This document shows, in pieces, positions 21,929-34,235 of a stretch of 64,000 bases of DNA. The stretch lies in the NCBI GenBank assembly GCA_024699855.1, contig JAMPIQ010000001.1, positions 12,338,001 to 12,402,000 on the forward strand. The letters are read 5' to 3'. This DNA is from Aphelenchoides besseyi (lineage: Eukaryota > Nematoda > Chromadorea > Rhabditida > Aphelenchoididae). The notes under the pieces were generated by a model. It made no database searches. It was given only the letters and a program-made list of their open reading frames with translations, and had not been told where the DNA came from. Every line of letters starts with the position of its first letter. Within the stretch, counting starts at the first letter, position 1. The translations under genes and the position numbers were made by a program.

Positions 21929-22305
21929 GCGCTTCATTTTCGCGTTACCGAAAACGGTCACTACGAAGTTGGAGTTCACATCGCTGATGTCAGTTATTTC
22001 GTTAAACCGTCCAGTCCGTAGGATGTTGAAGCTTCGCGAAGATGCACGACTGTAAGCTTACACGCTGCAAACCACTGGATCGATAATTTCTTTAGGTTTA
22101 TTTGTGTGATCGTCGTATCGATATGCTGCTCGAAATTCTGTCCACGAACAGTTGCTCACTACACGCCAATGAGCCTCGATACGCGTTCAGTGTAATTTGG
22201 GTAATGGATGCGCACGGAAGAACCTATAACAGCAGATTCACAAAGTCACTCATACGCTCCAAACATGCATATTTGTACAAAGAAGTCCAAGCAACAATCG
22301 ACTTT
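21929..22305 (+). pseudogene. DIS3L2-type exoribonuclease RNB-domain fragment with in-frame stop
   Basis: After a TTTTCAG acceptor the sequence reads ALHFRVTENGHYEVGVHIAD, then VSYFVKPSSP, and, over a 46-bp intron, RRCTTVYLCDRRIDM, CSLHANEPRYAFSVIWVMD and KSLIRSKHAYLY. This is the RNB domain of DIS3L2-like 3-prime to 5-prime exonucleases. The cold-shock domains, the exon carrying the first catalytic aspartates and the C-terminal half are missing. An in-frame TAG at 22019-22021 replaces the leucine expected after SSP. The fragment then runs out of frame into an unrelated ECI2-like segment. Confidence 0.8.
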
Positions 22306-22507
22306 CGTTTATGAAACCGCCGAGTTGATCAAACAATTCGCCGAATTGCCCACCGAATCGTTGCGTTTCAACAAGAAGATGATTCGTGACTTCAGTCGCG
22401 ACGAACTGCACCGTGTGAATGATATCGAATGCAAGAAACTAGCGGAACGTTGGCAAGGAAAAGATTGTGCGGAAGCGATCATGAAGTTTATGAAGTCTCG
22501 CAAATAA
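22306..22507 (+). pseudogene. C-terminal fragment of an enoyl-CoA delta-isomerase 2-like gene
   Basis: The frame ETAELIKQFAELPTESLRF, NKKMIRDFSRDELHRVNDIE, CKKLAERWQGKDCAEAIMKF resembles the C-terminal helices of the ECI2/PECI branch of the crotonase family, which is peroxisomal or mitochondrial. No crotonase core lies upstream. Instead it abuts the DIS3L2 fragment in a different frame. It ends in a normal stop and an AATAAA-like signal follows, so the 3-prime end of a real gene has been copied or left behind. Confidence 0.65.
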
Positions 22508-22889
22508 TTTCTAATAAAGTCTGTGAAATCAAGCGATTTATTTTCCATTTGATTTGAATAACCCGGAAAGGTAAATGGGAACTTAATTGACGACAAAATT
22601 AAAGAATACAAGGTAAAAGAACTTGTGACAATGGAACAAAATGAGATTATGGCCAAAAATTAAATGGCGTGAGATAATTAGAACAACGGATTTTGAGTCG
22701 AACGTGGCAAATTGCGTGGACTGCAGATCAGCGGCTGATGCGGCGATTAGCCATAAAGTGAACCGTAGGCCAGCAAGCGGTACAGTAGTAACGAAGGCAA
22801 GTCGGACAGAAACTACAGTCTTGACTAATCTCAGAATACTCGCATGCGATTCCACGGTAAACGTACGGCTTGATTTCGATCTACAAAAA
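22508..22889. other. Intergenic or gene debris, nothing recognised
   Basis: Open frames exist on both strands (90 aa minus, 85 aa plus), but neither shows a family motif or a splice-supported continuation. Confidence 0.4.
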
Positions 22890-23600
22890 TTAAGATGATT
22901 GTTGTTTCAATTGTTCCAACATACCGAACGTCAATGTTGCACGACCTGTTTGTGAAGCTTCCATGTATGATCGCATATGTCGAAAGATCATACGTCCCGC
23001 TCCCTTCGGATACTTGTCATAAAAATAAACGACTTTAATTCTGTTGCATAAACTAATCAACTGTAATATCTGAGTGCTTATGATCAGTTTTCTCTCATTG
23101 ACAAGCACTTTGTATTCAATTGTCTGCATCGGTTTAGGTCGGAGTGTTCGGTCGAGTTGATTGCTCATTGTTCCGTCCTGAAGTTTAAGGCTCAAACAAT
23201 AAAGGCCCTCTTCTCCTCCATGAATAAGTGATTTGTGGACGTGGTCGAAAAGCGAGGCGCTCAGATATCTTAACAAAACAAAGTGTCTTCCAAACTTTTG
23301 TCCACAAGATTTTCGACTTACGCAAACATTTTTATAATTAACCGTCACGTCCCAGCTTTTTTTATTGTTCATTCAAATGCTCTTTGTCTAAGGAATTCAA
23401 TGCACAAAAACCGACCTGTTATCTTCAGTCATTCGCGAGATACAGATGGCTTCCGGAAACGGCGATCTTTCCCAAGCAAGTCAGCGCGTTCAATTACACG
23501 ATATAAATACTCGAAGAGGTTGGGGAGAAGATGGCAAAAAGACATCGAACTGAGAATGTCAGACAAACGAAAATCATCAGCAGGATTTTAAGTCTGAGAA
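22890..23600 (-). CDS. Hypothetical protein, possibly a partial gene
   Basis: A minus-strand frame ends SYMEASQTGRATLTFGMLEQ followed by LKQQSS and a stop at 22890. Upstream in the same direction are RHFVLLRYLSASLFDHVHKS and LIHGGEEGLYCLSLKLQDGT. A likely ~43-bp intron lies around 23056-23100. A further coding-like stretch (LPNLFEYLYRVIERADLLGK) sits near 23480-23560 but is closed by a stop before it can be joined. I do not recognise the family. It may be a complete small gene or another decayed fragment. Confidence 0.35.
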
Positions 23601-23849
23601 ACAGCACGTTTTCGCTTCTGCCTTTGATTTCACTTAGATGGTAACAGTTCTTGGCCACGATATCATTTGCGGTCTTACGGGTTTTGACTTTGAATTCGCA
23701 GTGTAAACGCACTACAACGAAGGCGAGCGAGTGGTCGTGATACCAAACTACACGAATGTTGTTTTCGAGTTCGATGGATTGTCGTTTAAAAGAGGTTACA
23801 ACGACAACGAACACTTCCTTGGTTATGTTGATTTATTTCGTTGTTTTTC

Positions 23850-24350
23850 AGCGACCCTTTGACGATTTTCGCGCCACGAAGTGCAGAACCTGGCCGACGT
23901 TTGGGTGTCTTGCACAACGAGTACGTCCATCAGCAAGTAAGTTTATTCGGCAAATTCTTAAAAGTTTTTGTTTTTCAGCACGCCAAGGAGACCTATACAA
24001 AGACTGGATTTTTGAAAGCGACCGTAGATCTGATGGCCGCCGCCGAGCACTTGTTATCGAAGAATTTCAAGTTCAAGTCGTTTGACTTGACCGGAGAGCC
24101 GGGAATCAAGGCGGAAAGTCACAAGCATCAAAAAGCGTTTGGCCAACTCAAGCTGGCTCGAAAAATGTTTCGCGAACATTCGAACGGAATTCGTCAAACG
24201 CGGCGAAAACGTGCAGGTAAAGATAAGTAAATGAAAACAAAATAATTACTTCTTTTCAGATCAAGAAGCGATTCTCGGAATTGGAACGGGTACTGGCGGA
24301 GGTGTCGCGCGCGCGTAATATCCAGTCGTATGCTCGCCGTTCCGCGACCG
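23850..24350 (+). CDS. Hypothetical gene fragment
   Basis: Coding-like exons follow TTTCAG acceptors at about 23850, 23981 and 24260. The middle exon reads HAKETYTKTGFLKATVDLMA, then AAEHLLSKNFKFKSFDL. A downstream frame reads IKKRFSELERVLAEVSRARN but is out of register with the middle exon's best frame, hinting at a frameshift. No start codon with a plausible N-terminus was found. Family unknown. Confidence 0.3.
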
Positions 24351-24572
24351 GATAGGGCGTCAGCCGGCAAAAACGGCGAGCCACCGGTCATGTTACACAC
24401 ATCTTCGTGGTTGTTGTTTTGGTCCCTTCTAAGTTCACTAAAGACATTTATCCTAATCCCGTGGACTAAGACAGGTGAAAAACAAAGTTTTCTTAAATTG
24501 TTTTTTGTTGTTTTTGATTAAACGTTGCACCTTTTTGATCGACAATTTACCCCAAAAAAATCAAACTCACAC

Positions 24573-25312
24573 ATTGCCAAAAGGTTTCTGAACCGGTGAA
24601 ACCGAAGACTCGTTAGCGTTTGTTCAAAGATCTTAATTGTGCAGCAAACTCAACGCCAAAGCGACAACACCCGATTGAATAATCCACCGAATACCATCAG
24701 TTTCGTGGGGATCGTAACAAAAAAGATAGTGATCGTGTATAAGTAGCCACTCGTAAGGCCAACAGAAAAGCAGTCAATAGATGATGAAAGATGTGAGAAT
24801 GCTCAATTATGTATATGATGTTCTGTAAATTGGGCGACAGATGAATGGCATGTCTAGTAGCTCAGTGCACCTGTGAACTCACATCAAAGACTGACATTTG
24901 CGAAACTAGAAGTGTGGAAACGAAAACGAGATCTAAAGCTTGTCCTTTAGAGTTGAAATGTTCAATTTGTCGATCTTCAATCCCACAGCATTTGTTCGTA
25001 GCCATCGGCCTCATTATCCGCAATCCACTGCAATACCCGTCTTTCATCCAGAAATCGAGTGGATCCTAAGTTCGCTAATGACGATTATTGGAATTAGTTC
25101 GGTATTCATTTATTGTCTTCTGATTTTCAATTGTTACTATTTCACTCCGAATACTATGACTGTCTACCGCTATACTCTGACTAATGCTACGATTAATGGA
25201 CTTCTTTTCACAATTGAAAGTTGTTTCGTACTTCGTCCGATACCCTACTTTCCGTTCTTTGTTGCCAAATCTGACGGTTTTAAAATTTCTGATTGGTGGT
25301 TTCTGGGGAGCG
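24573..25312 (+). repeat. Segmental duplication, copy 1 (truncated)
   Basis: Nearly identical to 32190-32933 at a constant offset of 7,620 bp. Across the first several 60-base rows after 24601 I see only one substitution. Both edges are more diverged: the left edge differs around 24581-24592, and the right edge carries a 1-base insertion near 25281-25287 before similarity ends at about 25312. Confidence 0.92.
24940..25312 (+). pseudogene. Truncated chemoreceptor copy
   Basis: It is identical in protein to the first ~110 residues of the intact receptor at 32560, through FFPFFVAKSDG-type sequence. A 1-base insertion (GGTTTTAAAA against GGTTTGAAA) then shifts the frame, and the homologous sequence stops after the end of the duplicated segment. 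Only the first two or three of seven membrane helices are present, so it cannot encode a working receptor. Confidence 0.88.
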
Positions 25313-25594
25313 AGCATTCGTTGACTTTTGCAGATGCTCCCAACTACAAAATGATAATTTCGTTGCTTGAAGAAGGGATTTGACTGCTTCTGTAACGGTG
25401 ACTTCTGTTTCTAGGCAATGCGCAACATCCGAGCAACTTGGCAACTACAATACGATTGGGGAGATGCAATTCCACCCTCGACCACTTCGCCATCAAATGA
25501 ACGTCCAGCAGCTCAACCCAATGCGGCAGTCAACGTGGTGAATGGAGCTGATCCACCGGTTCCCGAAGTGCTTACCCCACAACATCCACTCTAA
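25313..25594 (+). pseudogene. C-terminal fragment of a CK1/TTBK-like worm kinase
   Basis: Immediately after the duplicated segment the frame reads SLTFADAPNYKMIISLLEE and, after a gap ending in TTTCTAG at about 25414, AMRNIRATWQLQYDWGDAIP. This resembles the end of nematode casein-kinase-1/TTBK-like domains (DxPxYxxxxxLL...YDW). The donor after GAAGAA reads GGGATT instead of a GT, so the fragment looks unspliceable. A Pro/Ala/Asn-rich tail ends at 25594. The kinase core is absent. Confidence 0.5.
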
Positions 25595-26312
25595 ACAGCC
25601 CAACTGATATTCCGTTTGTTCTTTCAAAATAAACGACAAGATTGTTTGCTCAAGACCGTCAAATTACATGAACTTTACGATGTTATGGATCGATTGATTC
25701 ATAGCGTTCAAATTCTTATAATTAGCGCTATGCGATGTACTTTGTCGTATGAAATTTGATGCTGTTAATTTCTCGTGTTTTATTTTTGTAGTTCTATTCC
25801 CGCGAACATCCGTAGACATACCTTATTTTAGATCGGAACTCGTAGTATTAACAACTCAGATCTTCACGTTTAGTGGATTGAATTCTGCTGTCTGGTTGAA
25901 AGTGAGACAGTAGTTAGCTTGTTATTTCAAAGTTTCTTATTAACCACTTATAAGAAGTGCATAGTATGGTAAAAGCAATGATATAGTTGACCATATGGCA
26001 AAAATAGAATGAAAGGTTTTGATTTTAAACGTCAAAATCGATTCTGTGTTGTGTGCTTCAACCGAAACGTTTTTACGACTATTGAATAGAACAATGGGAA
26101 GCACGTCCATCAATGATCAGGCTTACGTCCTCACTGCGCACCCTTAGCAAGACGCTTAAATTGACGATTAACGTCGTAAATTCTCTGTTACCCCTCGTAA
26201 TCTATGAATGCATTTGTCTTGTTTGAAGATCCAAAGGAATCAAAATGTGCATTGATAAGAAACGCACATCATTTCCTTGATTCTTCTGACAGTTCTTTTG
26301 GGTTGCACAGAA
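25595..26312. other. Intergenic, no gene recognised
   Basis: AT-rich sequence without a supported ORF. A TTGCACAG acceptor immediately before 26311 may be a trans-splice site for the next gene. Confidence 0.45.
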
Positions 26313-27556
26313 ATGTTCAGCGAGGTTGGAGTGATTGTTTTCAGTATATTTACTGGTAGTAGGTTATTTCTTGTTGTGAGATGTCTATTCTTTAGACTTG
26401 GCGACTTATTTTAGCATCGGAAGCTCACAACAACAGTTCTCTGTACTTTTTGACTTTGCCACCGTTCCACTTTTGGTCACTGCTGAAGATTGTGGAATTC
26501 GACGGGACGATTGTCCTCGAATGTGCAATGATGGTAAGTTTTCTCAAGTTATTCTTGATCCGATCTTCTAGAAGCAATTGCACATTTGTACTGCGATTCG
26601 CTGTGCTTCCCGATTAACAAAGTCTTGTATCATGCTTATTGTCGAAAGCCTTTTCTGTCGAGTAATTCAACAACTTACAAGCGTTTAAAGGGCACATGGA
26701 AAGAACGTTTACAGTGCTGTGAAGACCCACTCTACGGACGTTTTGCTTCTGATATCTTTGAATTTGGCAAAACTGTAGAAACTCCTAAATTAGAGCTTCA
26801 ATTCGTTGAAGGAACATTAATGCAGTATCAGTAATTCCAACACGACAAGTTTACTAAGTAAAACGCGTTTAAGAGCACTTAGCGGCTATAATGGCTTGAT
26901 TGGTTTGGGCTTTCAAGACTCTAGCGGTTATGTTGGACTAGTCGAACAACTGTATCAGCGGAAAGTCATTAGAGAGCCGATCATTTCGTTTTCACCACCA
27001 TTGGTTGTTCTGGGCACCTTAGATTTCCAGCACTGCGATTCGTGGTCTCATTTCCCCGTCGTGTCTGATGCTCTTGGATGGACGTTTGAAGTGGAACGAG
27101 TGGAGCTATTTGGAGTTGAGTTCACGAACCAACAGGCAAGGAGATAAATGAGGGTCATTAATCAAAATTTAGATGTCTATTAGTAGTCAAAATTATTATT
27201 TTGAGGTTCCGAAAGATGTAAAACAAAAACTAATTGAACTTGGTATTTTGACTGATTGCTATCTTTCTATTTCGTGGTGGTGTGTTCGCGATGACACAGA
27301 GAGAACCTTTGCTATACATGGTCGTGACTACGTTTACTCTTTGGATATTTCGGAGTCTTATGATTGTCACCAGTATGACAATCAATCCATTTGTACTACT
27401 CGCATAGCGGATGTTGAATACCCTCGCTCCAACGGTCAAACCTCCTGGGTTGTTCCGCTGAATCACGGTTACTATCTTAATGCGTTTTGTTATAGTTTGG
27501 ATTATGCAAAGCGGGCTTTTGCCTTTGGATTTCCTCGCATGGCCCAACGAAAATGA
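26313..27556 (+). CDS. Catalytically dead A1 aspartyl-protease-like protein
   Basis: Exons 26313-26355, 26396-26533, 26572-26830, 26883-27135 and 27173-27556 join in phase to 358 aa. The fold is recognisable. ATYFSIGSSQQQFSVLFDF aligns with the ISIGTPPQxFxVxFD strand, GYNGLIGLGFQDSS with the DGILGLGF loop, NYYFEVPKDVKQKLIEL with the helix after the second active site, and GYYLNAFCYSLDYAKRAFAF with the C-terminal strand. The first DTGS reads DFAT. No second DTG/DSG is found at the expected place, so it should not be a protease. The N-terminus is short, a possible signal with no propeptide. Intron 4 is a 37-nt GC-AG intron. Many cysteines suggest a secreted protein. The reading frame is intact, unlike the neighbouring fragments. 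Confidence 0.75.
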
Positions 27557-28104
27557 TGTGTAGTCCCAGATACCATTAAGTCGCAATAAATCTTTAAAGG
27601 TGCAAGCTACGCTTTAATGTCAGATCTACAAGCAGTTTCCAACTTCCGAAAATTGTTTCTTGTATACACAATCAAAATTAGAAGCTCGGACGCTTAAAAT
27701 TGAACGACATTTTCCGAGTGCAGCAACGAATACTCACACTCGAATGACGATCACATCTTTTTGTCATGAAAAGCAAGGAACAGATCTGTGATCATGTTGT
27801 TCCTGACATTTGCTGTGTTGAGCGTTCAACTTCTTAGAACCTCATTCACAGACATTGTTTCATGTTATTGATATCATACCACTTGTGTACTGTGAGTTCT
27901 CTGGGACAAGAATTCTGAGGCTTTCTGGAGTGTTCATTCTCTAATGTTACCTTGAAAATCATTTGGCCAGAAAATAGCGACCCACAAAAATCGAAAAGAA
28001 CTCTGCATTCAACTTCTCGTCTATTCCAAGCAAACATATTAGTGACTGTGACCATCTGTCTTACAATTCTAATAAGGAAGAGATAACATCAACAATCCGG
28101 GTCA
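27557..28104. other. Intergenic, no gene recognised
   Basis: A 69-codon minus frame at 27846-28055 has no family resemblance. No other support. Confidence 0.4.
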
Positions 28105-28431
28105 TTAGTTGTTTTCGCAATTGTTAACTGTTTTATTGTAATTGTTTTCAAAATACTTTTGATTAGCTGATACCATATAGTCAATTTGTGTTATCCTCTG
28201 AATCAGCTTTGCGTTGTTTGCGTCGTCGAGAATCCGCGGTGGAGGTGTTCGAAGAACTTCGATCGTCTCGTCGATTCCAACGGTGCGTTTCCTAGGCTTC
28301 CAATTCATCAGTTTCTGTTGATTTAGACTCTCACCAACCGCATCGTCCAGGAACACAATCGGTCGTTAGATTGGCGACTCATCGTCAGTAACGTTGTGAA
28401 GAAGGTTGTTGTTAGACGAGTTTGATGCCAT
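28105..28431 (-). pseudogene. 109-codon ORF interrupted by one in-frame TAA
   Basis: From the ATG at 28431 the frame reads NSSNNNLLHNVTDDESPI, then TAA at 28366-28368, then RPIVFLDDAVGESLNQQKLM in the same frame on to the terminal stop at 28105. A single C-to-T change (CAA to TAA) would explain the break. It could be a young pseudogene or a readthrough gene. The protein is unknown and polar, with no membrane segment. Confidence 0.4.
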
Positions 28432-28644
28432 GGGTTGAATTCAGATATGAGAAATTAGAGCATCGACAGCAAGCCGATGGACGGCGGGAAAAAACGAAAT
28501 CTTCCTGCCCGCCAATTTCCGTAGCAACTGTTTGGCATTTTGTATACAACTGTAAAACTAACACAAAGTTGTGTATGAGATCAAAACCGTTCATTTGGTT
28601 GCTCAATTGAAGTCGGTCGGTTTGATCGTTTGCACGAGATTACG

Positions 28645-29261
28645 ATGCTCTTCAAGTTCGTAGCTTTCGGTCTTCTGATCTTCGGCTTTTCGTTCAACGA
28701 TGCTGAGTAAGTTCACATCTCGAGTCTTTGAAGTCAATTGCTGTTTAGGGGTTACGATCTGGCTAGATTCTTTGCAGCCAGTAGTCGAACATCGAGTGTG
28801 GAGATGTCGTTGTTCTGGTGCTGGATGAGTGAAATTTATGTGATCAATAGAAGCTCAATCACTAAGCATCAACTTTAGGGGAAAGGGGGCTTTGTTGGTT
28901 TTGATTGTTGGACTTCCGTTCTTGATGGCGTGTGGAAGAACAAGAAACAAAGAAGGAGCCGAAAAACACGTGAGTTTCACAAGAGAAGATTGCAAATGAC
29001 TGTTTTTAGGGCCAAACAGAATTGAAACAAGTAGCAGCGAAAGAAGCGGAAACCAAGCTTCAACCGTCGGATTACTTCGTGGTGCCGAATCAGAAGCCGA
29101 CGAGTAACACTCGACCGAGGGTTCCGTTGAACAGATATCGAACAAACCGCAGGACAAGAACCCCAGTGCAGCGAAGTCTCCGGACTGGAAAGGATTGGCT
29201 ACTTCCAATGCTCTCGCTTGAATGCCGAATAAACTCACCTCCAATTTTGCTTTCAATCTGA
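28645..29261 (+). CDS. Small secreted or single-pass membrane protein, uncharacterised
   Basis: Exon 1 (from 28645) gives a signal peptide (LFKFVAFGLLIFGFSFNDAE). Downstream exons follow TTTAG acceptors at about 28747, 28878 and 29010. The third exon has a hydrophobic helix (ALLVLIVGLPFLMACG) and the last is Arg/Thr/Pro-rich. The final ~95 bp of the gene recur, diverged, at 30711-30806. In both copies two frames end in stops at matching places, so the true C-terminal frame is uncertain. Family not recognised. Confidence 0.4.
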
Positions 29262-29285
29262 ACATATCAAACGATAGTGTTTGAC
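29192..29285 (+). repeat. Diverged ~95-bp duplicated segment, copy A
   Basis: Begins AAAGGATTGGCTACTTCCAA and ends near CAAACGATAGTGTTTGACTC. It matches 30711-30806 at most positions, with shared blocks CTCCAATTTTGCTTTCAATC and TGAACA. Confidence 0.75.
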
Positions 29286-29614
29286 TCAATAGAGCGGCAC
29301 GTTTTCTTTTAGCAAAACGGCTTCATACTTTTTTCCTAATTGAAGTGCTCGCTATCAAGAGTTTCAATTATGTGATCATTGTGTTTATAAGGTGCACAAG
29401 AAGGTGAAAATCGAAACATTCTTAAACCGGAAACCCCAGAACACACTCGACTCTGGCCAACTGAACTTCAACGATAATCGTTGAAGAAGAAACTCGTTTT
29501 TGTTTTCAAAGTTTATAGAATCAAGAGAAAATCAAATGCGAAAAGAGAGATTTATTGAGAAGAGAGGTTTTCAAATATAACAATTCAATTAAAGATAAAC
29601 AAAAAAATGACCAT

Positions 29615-30128
29615 TTATTTGCTGCTGGATGGCTGGTTGTTTCGATCTAAATTGTCATCTCGGAGCGATTGTTGAGGCAGTTGTTGAGGTAGTTGTTCAA
29701 ACGATTGTTGTTGTTGGATTTTGGTATATGAAGCGAGATGTGTGAGCAAAAGCTCAGTTGAAAACGCTTCTCGTCCAGCGTTGAAAGCTTGCACTTCTAA
29801 AATTCACGATAAGCTTAAGATGATTCAACTCACTTTGTGACTCCGCAAGAAGGAGTCTTGTTTTCAGCTCCAGAGTTTCGTTTTGGAGTTTTTGTATGAG
29901 CTTTCGGGCCTGTTCTAGAATATCCGCTTGTTGCATTTTGACTTCGAGGTGCGGTTCGATGTCCTCAATGACTGTTCGGAGCTCGTTGTATTCCATTTGA
30001 AGTCTCTGACGCCGGAGAGATTCTCGATTACTCTTGCTCATCTAAAAAAAGTACAATATAAATAAAAATAAAAACCAAATTACTTTTGTTGGTGCCTCCT
30101 CGTTCGAATCAGATGGACGCTTAGGCAT
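29615..30128 (-). CDS. HES/REF-1-like basic helix-loop-helix factor
   Basis: Exons 30128-30084, 30041-29834 and 29796-29615 join in phase to 144 aa. The bHLH spans residues ~16-70: basic region SKSNRESLRRQRLQ, helix 1 EYNELRTVIE, and helix 2 with the HES-like VKMQQADILEQARKLIQKLQ. The next exon encodes FNAGREAFSTELLLTHLASY, comparable to the start of an Orange domain. The proline of HES basic regions is absent and the protein ends in a Gln/Ser-rich tail (NQPSSSK) without WRPW. This fits divergent nematode E(spl)/REF-1-type factors, though those usually have two bHLH domains. Likely a nuclear repressor. Confidence 0.8.
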
Positions 30129-32225
<2,097 letters not shown>

Positions 32226-32559
32226 AGACTTGTTAGCGTTTGTTCAAAGATCTTAATTGTGCAGCAAACTCAACGCCAAAGCGACAACACCCGATTGAAT
32301 AATCCACCGAATACCATCAGTTTCGTGGGGATCGTAACAAAAAAGATAGTGATCGTGTATAAGTAGCCACTCGTAAGGCCAACAGAAAAGCAGTCAATAG
32401 ATGATGAAAGATGTGAGAATGCTCAATTATGTATATGATGTTCTGTAAATTGGGCGACAGATGAATGGCATGTCTAGTAGCTCAGTGCACCTGTGAACTC
32501 ACATCAAAGACTGACATTTGCGAAACTAGAAGTGTGGAAACGAAAACGAGATCTAAAGC

Positions 32560-33663
32560 TTGTCCTTTAGAGTTGAAATGTTCAATTTGTCGATCTTCAA
32601 TCCCACAGCATTTGTTCGTAGCCATCGGCCTCATTATCCGCAATCCACTGCAATACCCGTCTTTCATCCAGAAATCGAGTGGATCCTAAGTTCGCTAATG
32701 ACGATTATTGGAATTAGTTCGGTATTCATTTATTGTCTTCTGATTTTCAATTGTTACTATTTCACTCCGAATACTATGACTGTCTACCGCTATACTCTGA
32801 CTAATGCTACGATTAATGGACTTCTTTTCACAATTGAAAGTTGTTTCGTACTTCGTCCGATACCCTACTTTCCGTTCTTTGTTGCCAAATCTGACGGTTT
32901 GAAATTTCTGATCGGTGGTTTCTGGGGAGCGAACATCCACTGGAACTTGTTGTTATGCTCAATGGTCAACCTTAATACCTCATACGTTGTTTGTTATTCG
33001 GGACTATTGATATTTCTGACCAACAACTCGGTTTCTCGATTTCTCTCTTCACCGCGTAGAACGTGGTTGGCGGTTGTTGGTGCTCATCTCATTTGTCTGA
33101 TCTTTGTTCTCGTAGTTCTCAACTTCTTCTATCGCCCAAAACCAACTTTTCTCGAGAATCTTTTTCGAGATTACCCCCAATTTCATCAGGTGATAAACAC
33201 GAATACAGACATTGTCTTTGGCTTCTATCCCATAGATTTGTTTCCGATCATGTCGATTGGCATTTGTTTTTTCACAGTTCTTATTTTGCTGTATTTCGTT
33301 CTTGGCTTTATGTACATTACAATTGAAATATTCCACGCTGTTCGTCGTCCAGACGAAAAGAAAGCACGCAAATTCAAAATCCACGTATTTACGATGCTTC
33401 TTACTCGTTTTGTTGTTCCGATGTTTCTTCTTACAATCCCCATCTTAACTGTGACAATGTTGGTTTTTCTTGACTATCGAATGGATTGGAGTTTTTACCT
33501 TGTATTTTACGTTATGATGTTGGCTCATGGATTTTTCAATTCGATTGCAACGATGATCGTCTTTAAACCCTATCGAGACGGGTATCTCAAATTTGTGCGT
33601 TCAATTCTACGACACAGTTCGATATTCCGAAGTTTCGGATCTCAAAGATCTTCTACCGTGTAG
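32560..33663 (+). CDS. Seven-transmembrane nematode chemoreceptor (Str/Srh-like)
   Basis: A single exon of 367 aa with seven hydrophobic helices. Examples are LSSLMTIIGISSVFIYCLLI, TWLAVVGAHLICLIFVLVVL and FPIMSIGICFFTVLILLYFV. The C-terminal end of helix 7 reads HGFFNSIATMIVFKPYRDGY, the nematode serpentine-receptor pattern in which the last helix is followed by KPYR. Such receptors act in the cilia of chemosensory neurons. Which subfamily (Srh, Str, Sri) cannot be settled by eye. A start at 32578 is also possible. Absence of introns is unusual for this family and, with the adjacent duplication, suggests the locus is recently rearranged. Confidence 0.82.
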   Translation: MSFRVEMFNLSIFNPTAFVRSHRPHYPQSTAIPVFHPEIEWILSSLMTIIGISSVFIYCLLIFNCYYFTPNTMTVYRYTLTNATINGLLFTIESCFVLRPIPYFPFFVAKSDGLKFLIGGFWGANIHWNLLLCSMVNLNTSYVVCYSGLLIFLTNNSVSRFLSSPRRTWLAVVGAHLICLIFVLVVLNFFYRPKPTFLENLFRDYPQFHQVINTNTDIVFGFYPIDLFPIMSIGICFFTVLILLYFVLGFMYITIEIFHAVRRPDEKKARKFKIHVFTMLLTRFVVPMFLLTIPILTVTMLVFLDYRMDWSFYLVFYVMMLAHGFFNSIATMIVFKPYRDGYLKFVRSILRHSSIFRSFGSQRSSTV

Positions 33664-34235
33664 GTTTCTAGTCGCTTTTGATTAAGAATACAGACGTTTA
33701 GAATTGTTTTCACGGAAAGAAATTCGCTTAAAGGATTATGCAACACACCTAAGAATCCGCAGAACGCGTCGGTCAGCACCAGAAACTGATCTGTTTGATA
33801 GTCAGTGGTGGTTCAAGTAGTTTAATGGAATTTGTGATAAAAATAAAGAACAATTAAACGCTTGGTTAGATAAAACAAAATTGGGAGGGTTGCACTGTTC
33901 GTTCCCGTAGGTCTCGTTTGTCCTTGAGCAAAAGCGCCAAATGCATGACTGTCGCTCCAAAAAGAGCGATCGATTTGCAACCAAAACTAGTGATTTTGTT
34001 TGCTTAATAACCTCCGCTTTTTAAATGTAGTTTCGGTTTAATGACATGAACACAACAACTTTCCGTATGGTTCTTTGCGTGTATTCTTTTTCCTTGATCA
34101 CGATAAGAAGGACGAAGAACACTCGAGTTTCTTATTCGGCTTCCACAATTTCAGTGTTCTTTTCTCAATTACTTCTGCTTAACAAGCACATGTCATTTGA
34201 GTTACTCTCATGAGCAAGTAGTCTATGGAACGAGC
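33664..34235. other. Intergenic, no gene recognised
   Basis: No supported ORF. It includes the receptor 3-prime end and the upstream region of the riboflavin transporter gene. Confidence 0.45.

Noticed and set aside
24845..25069. Identical 74-codon ORF present at 24845 and 32465
   Set aside because: The identity is due to the duplicated segment. The frame overlaps the receptor start in another frame and has no motif.
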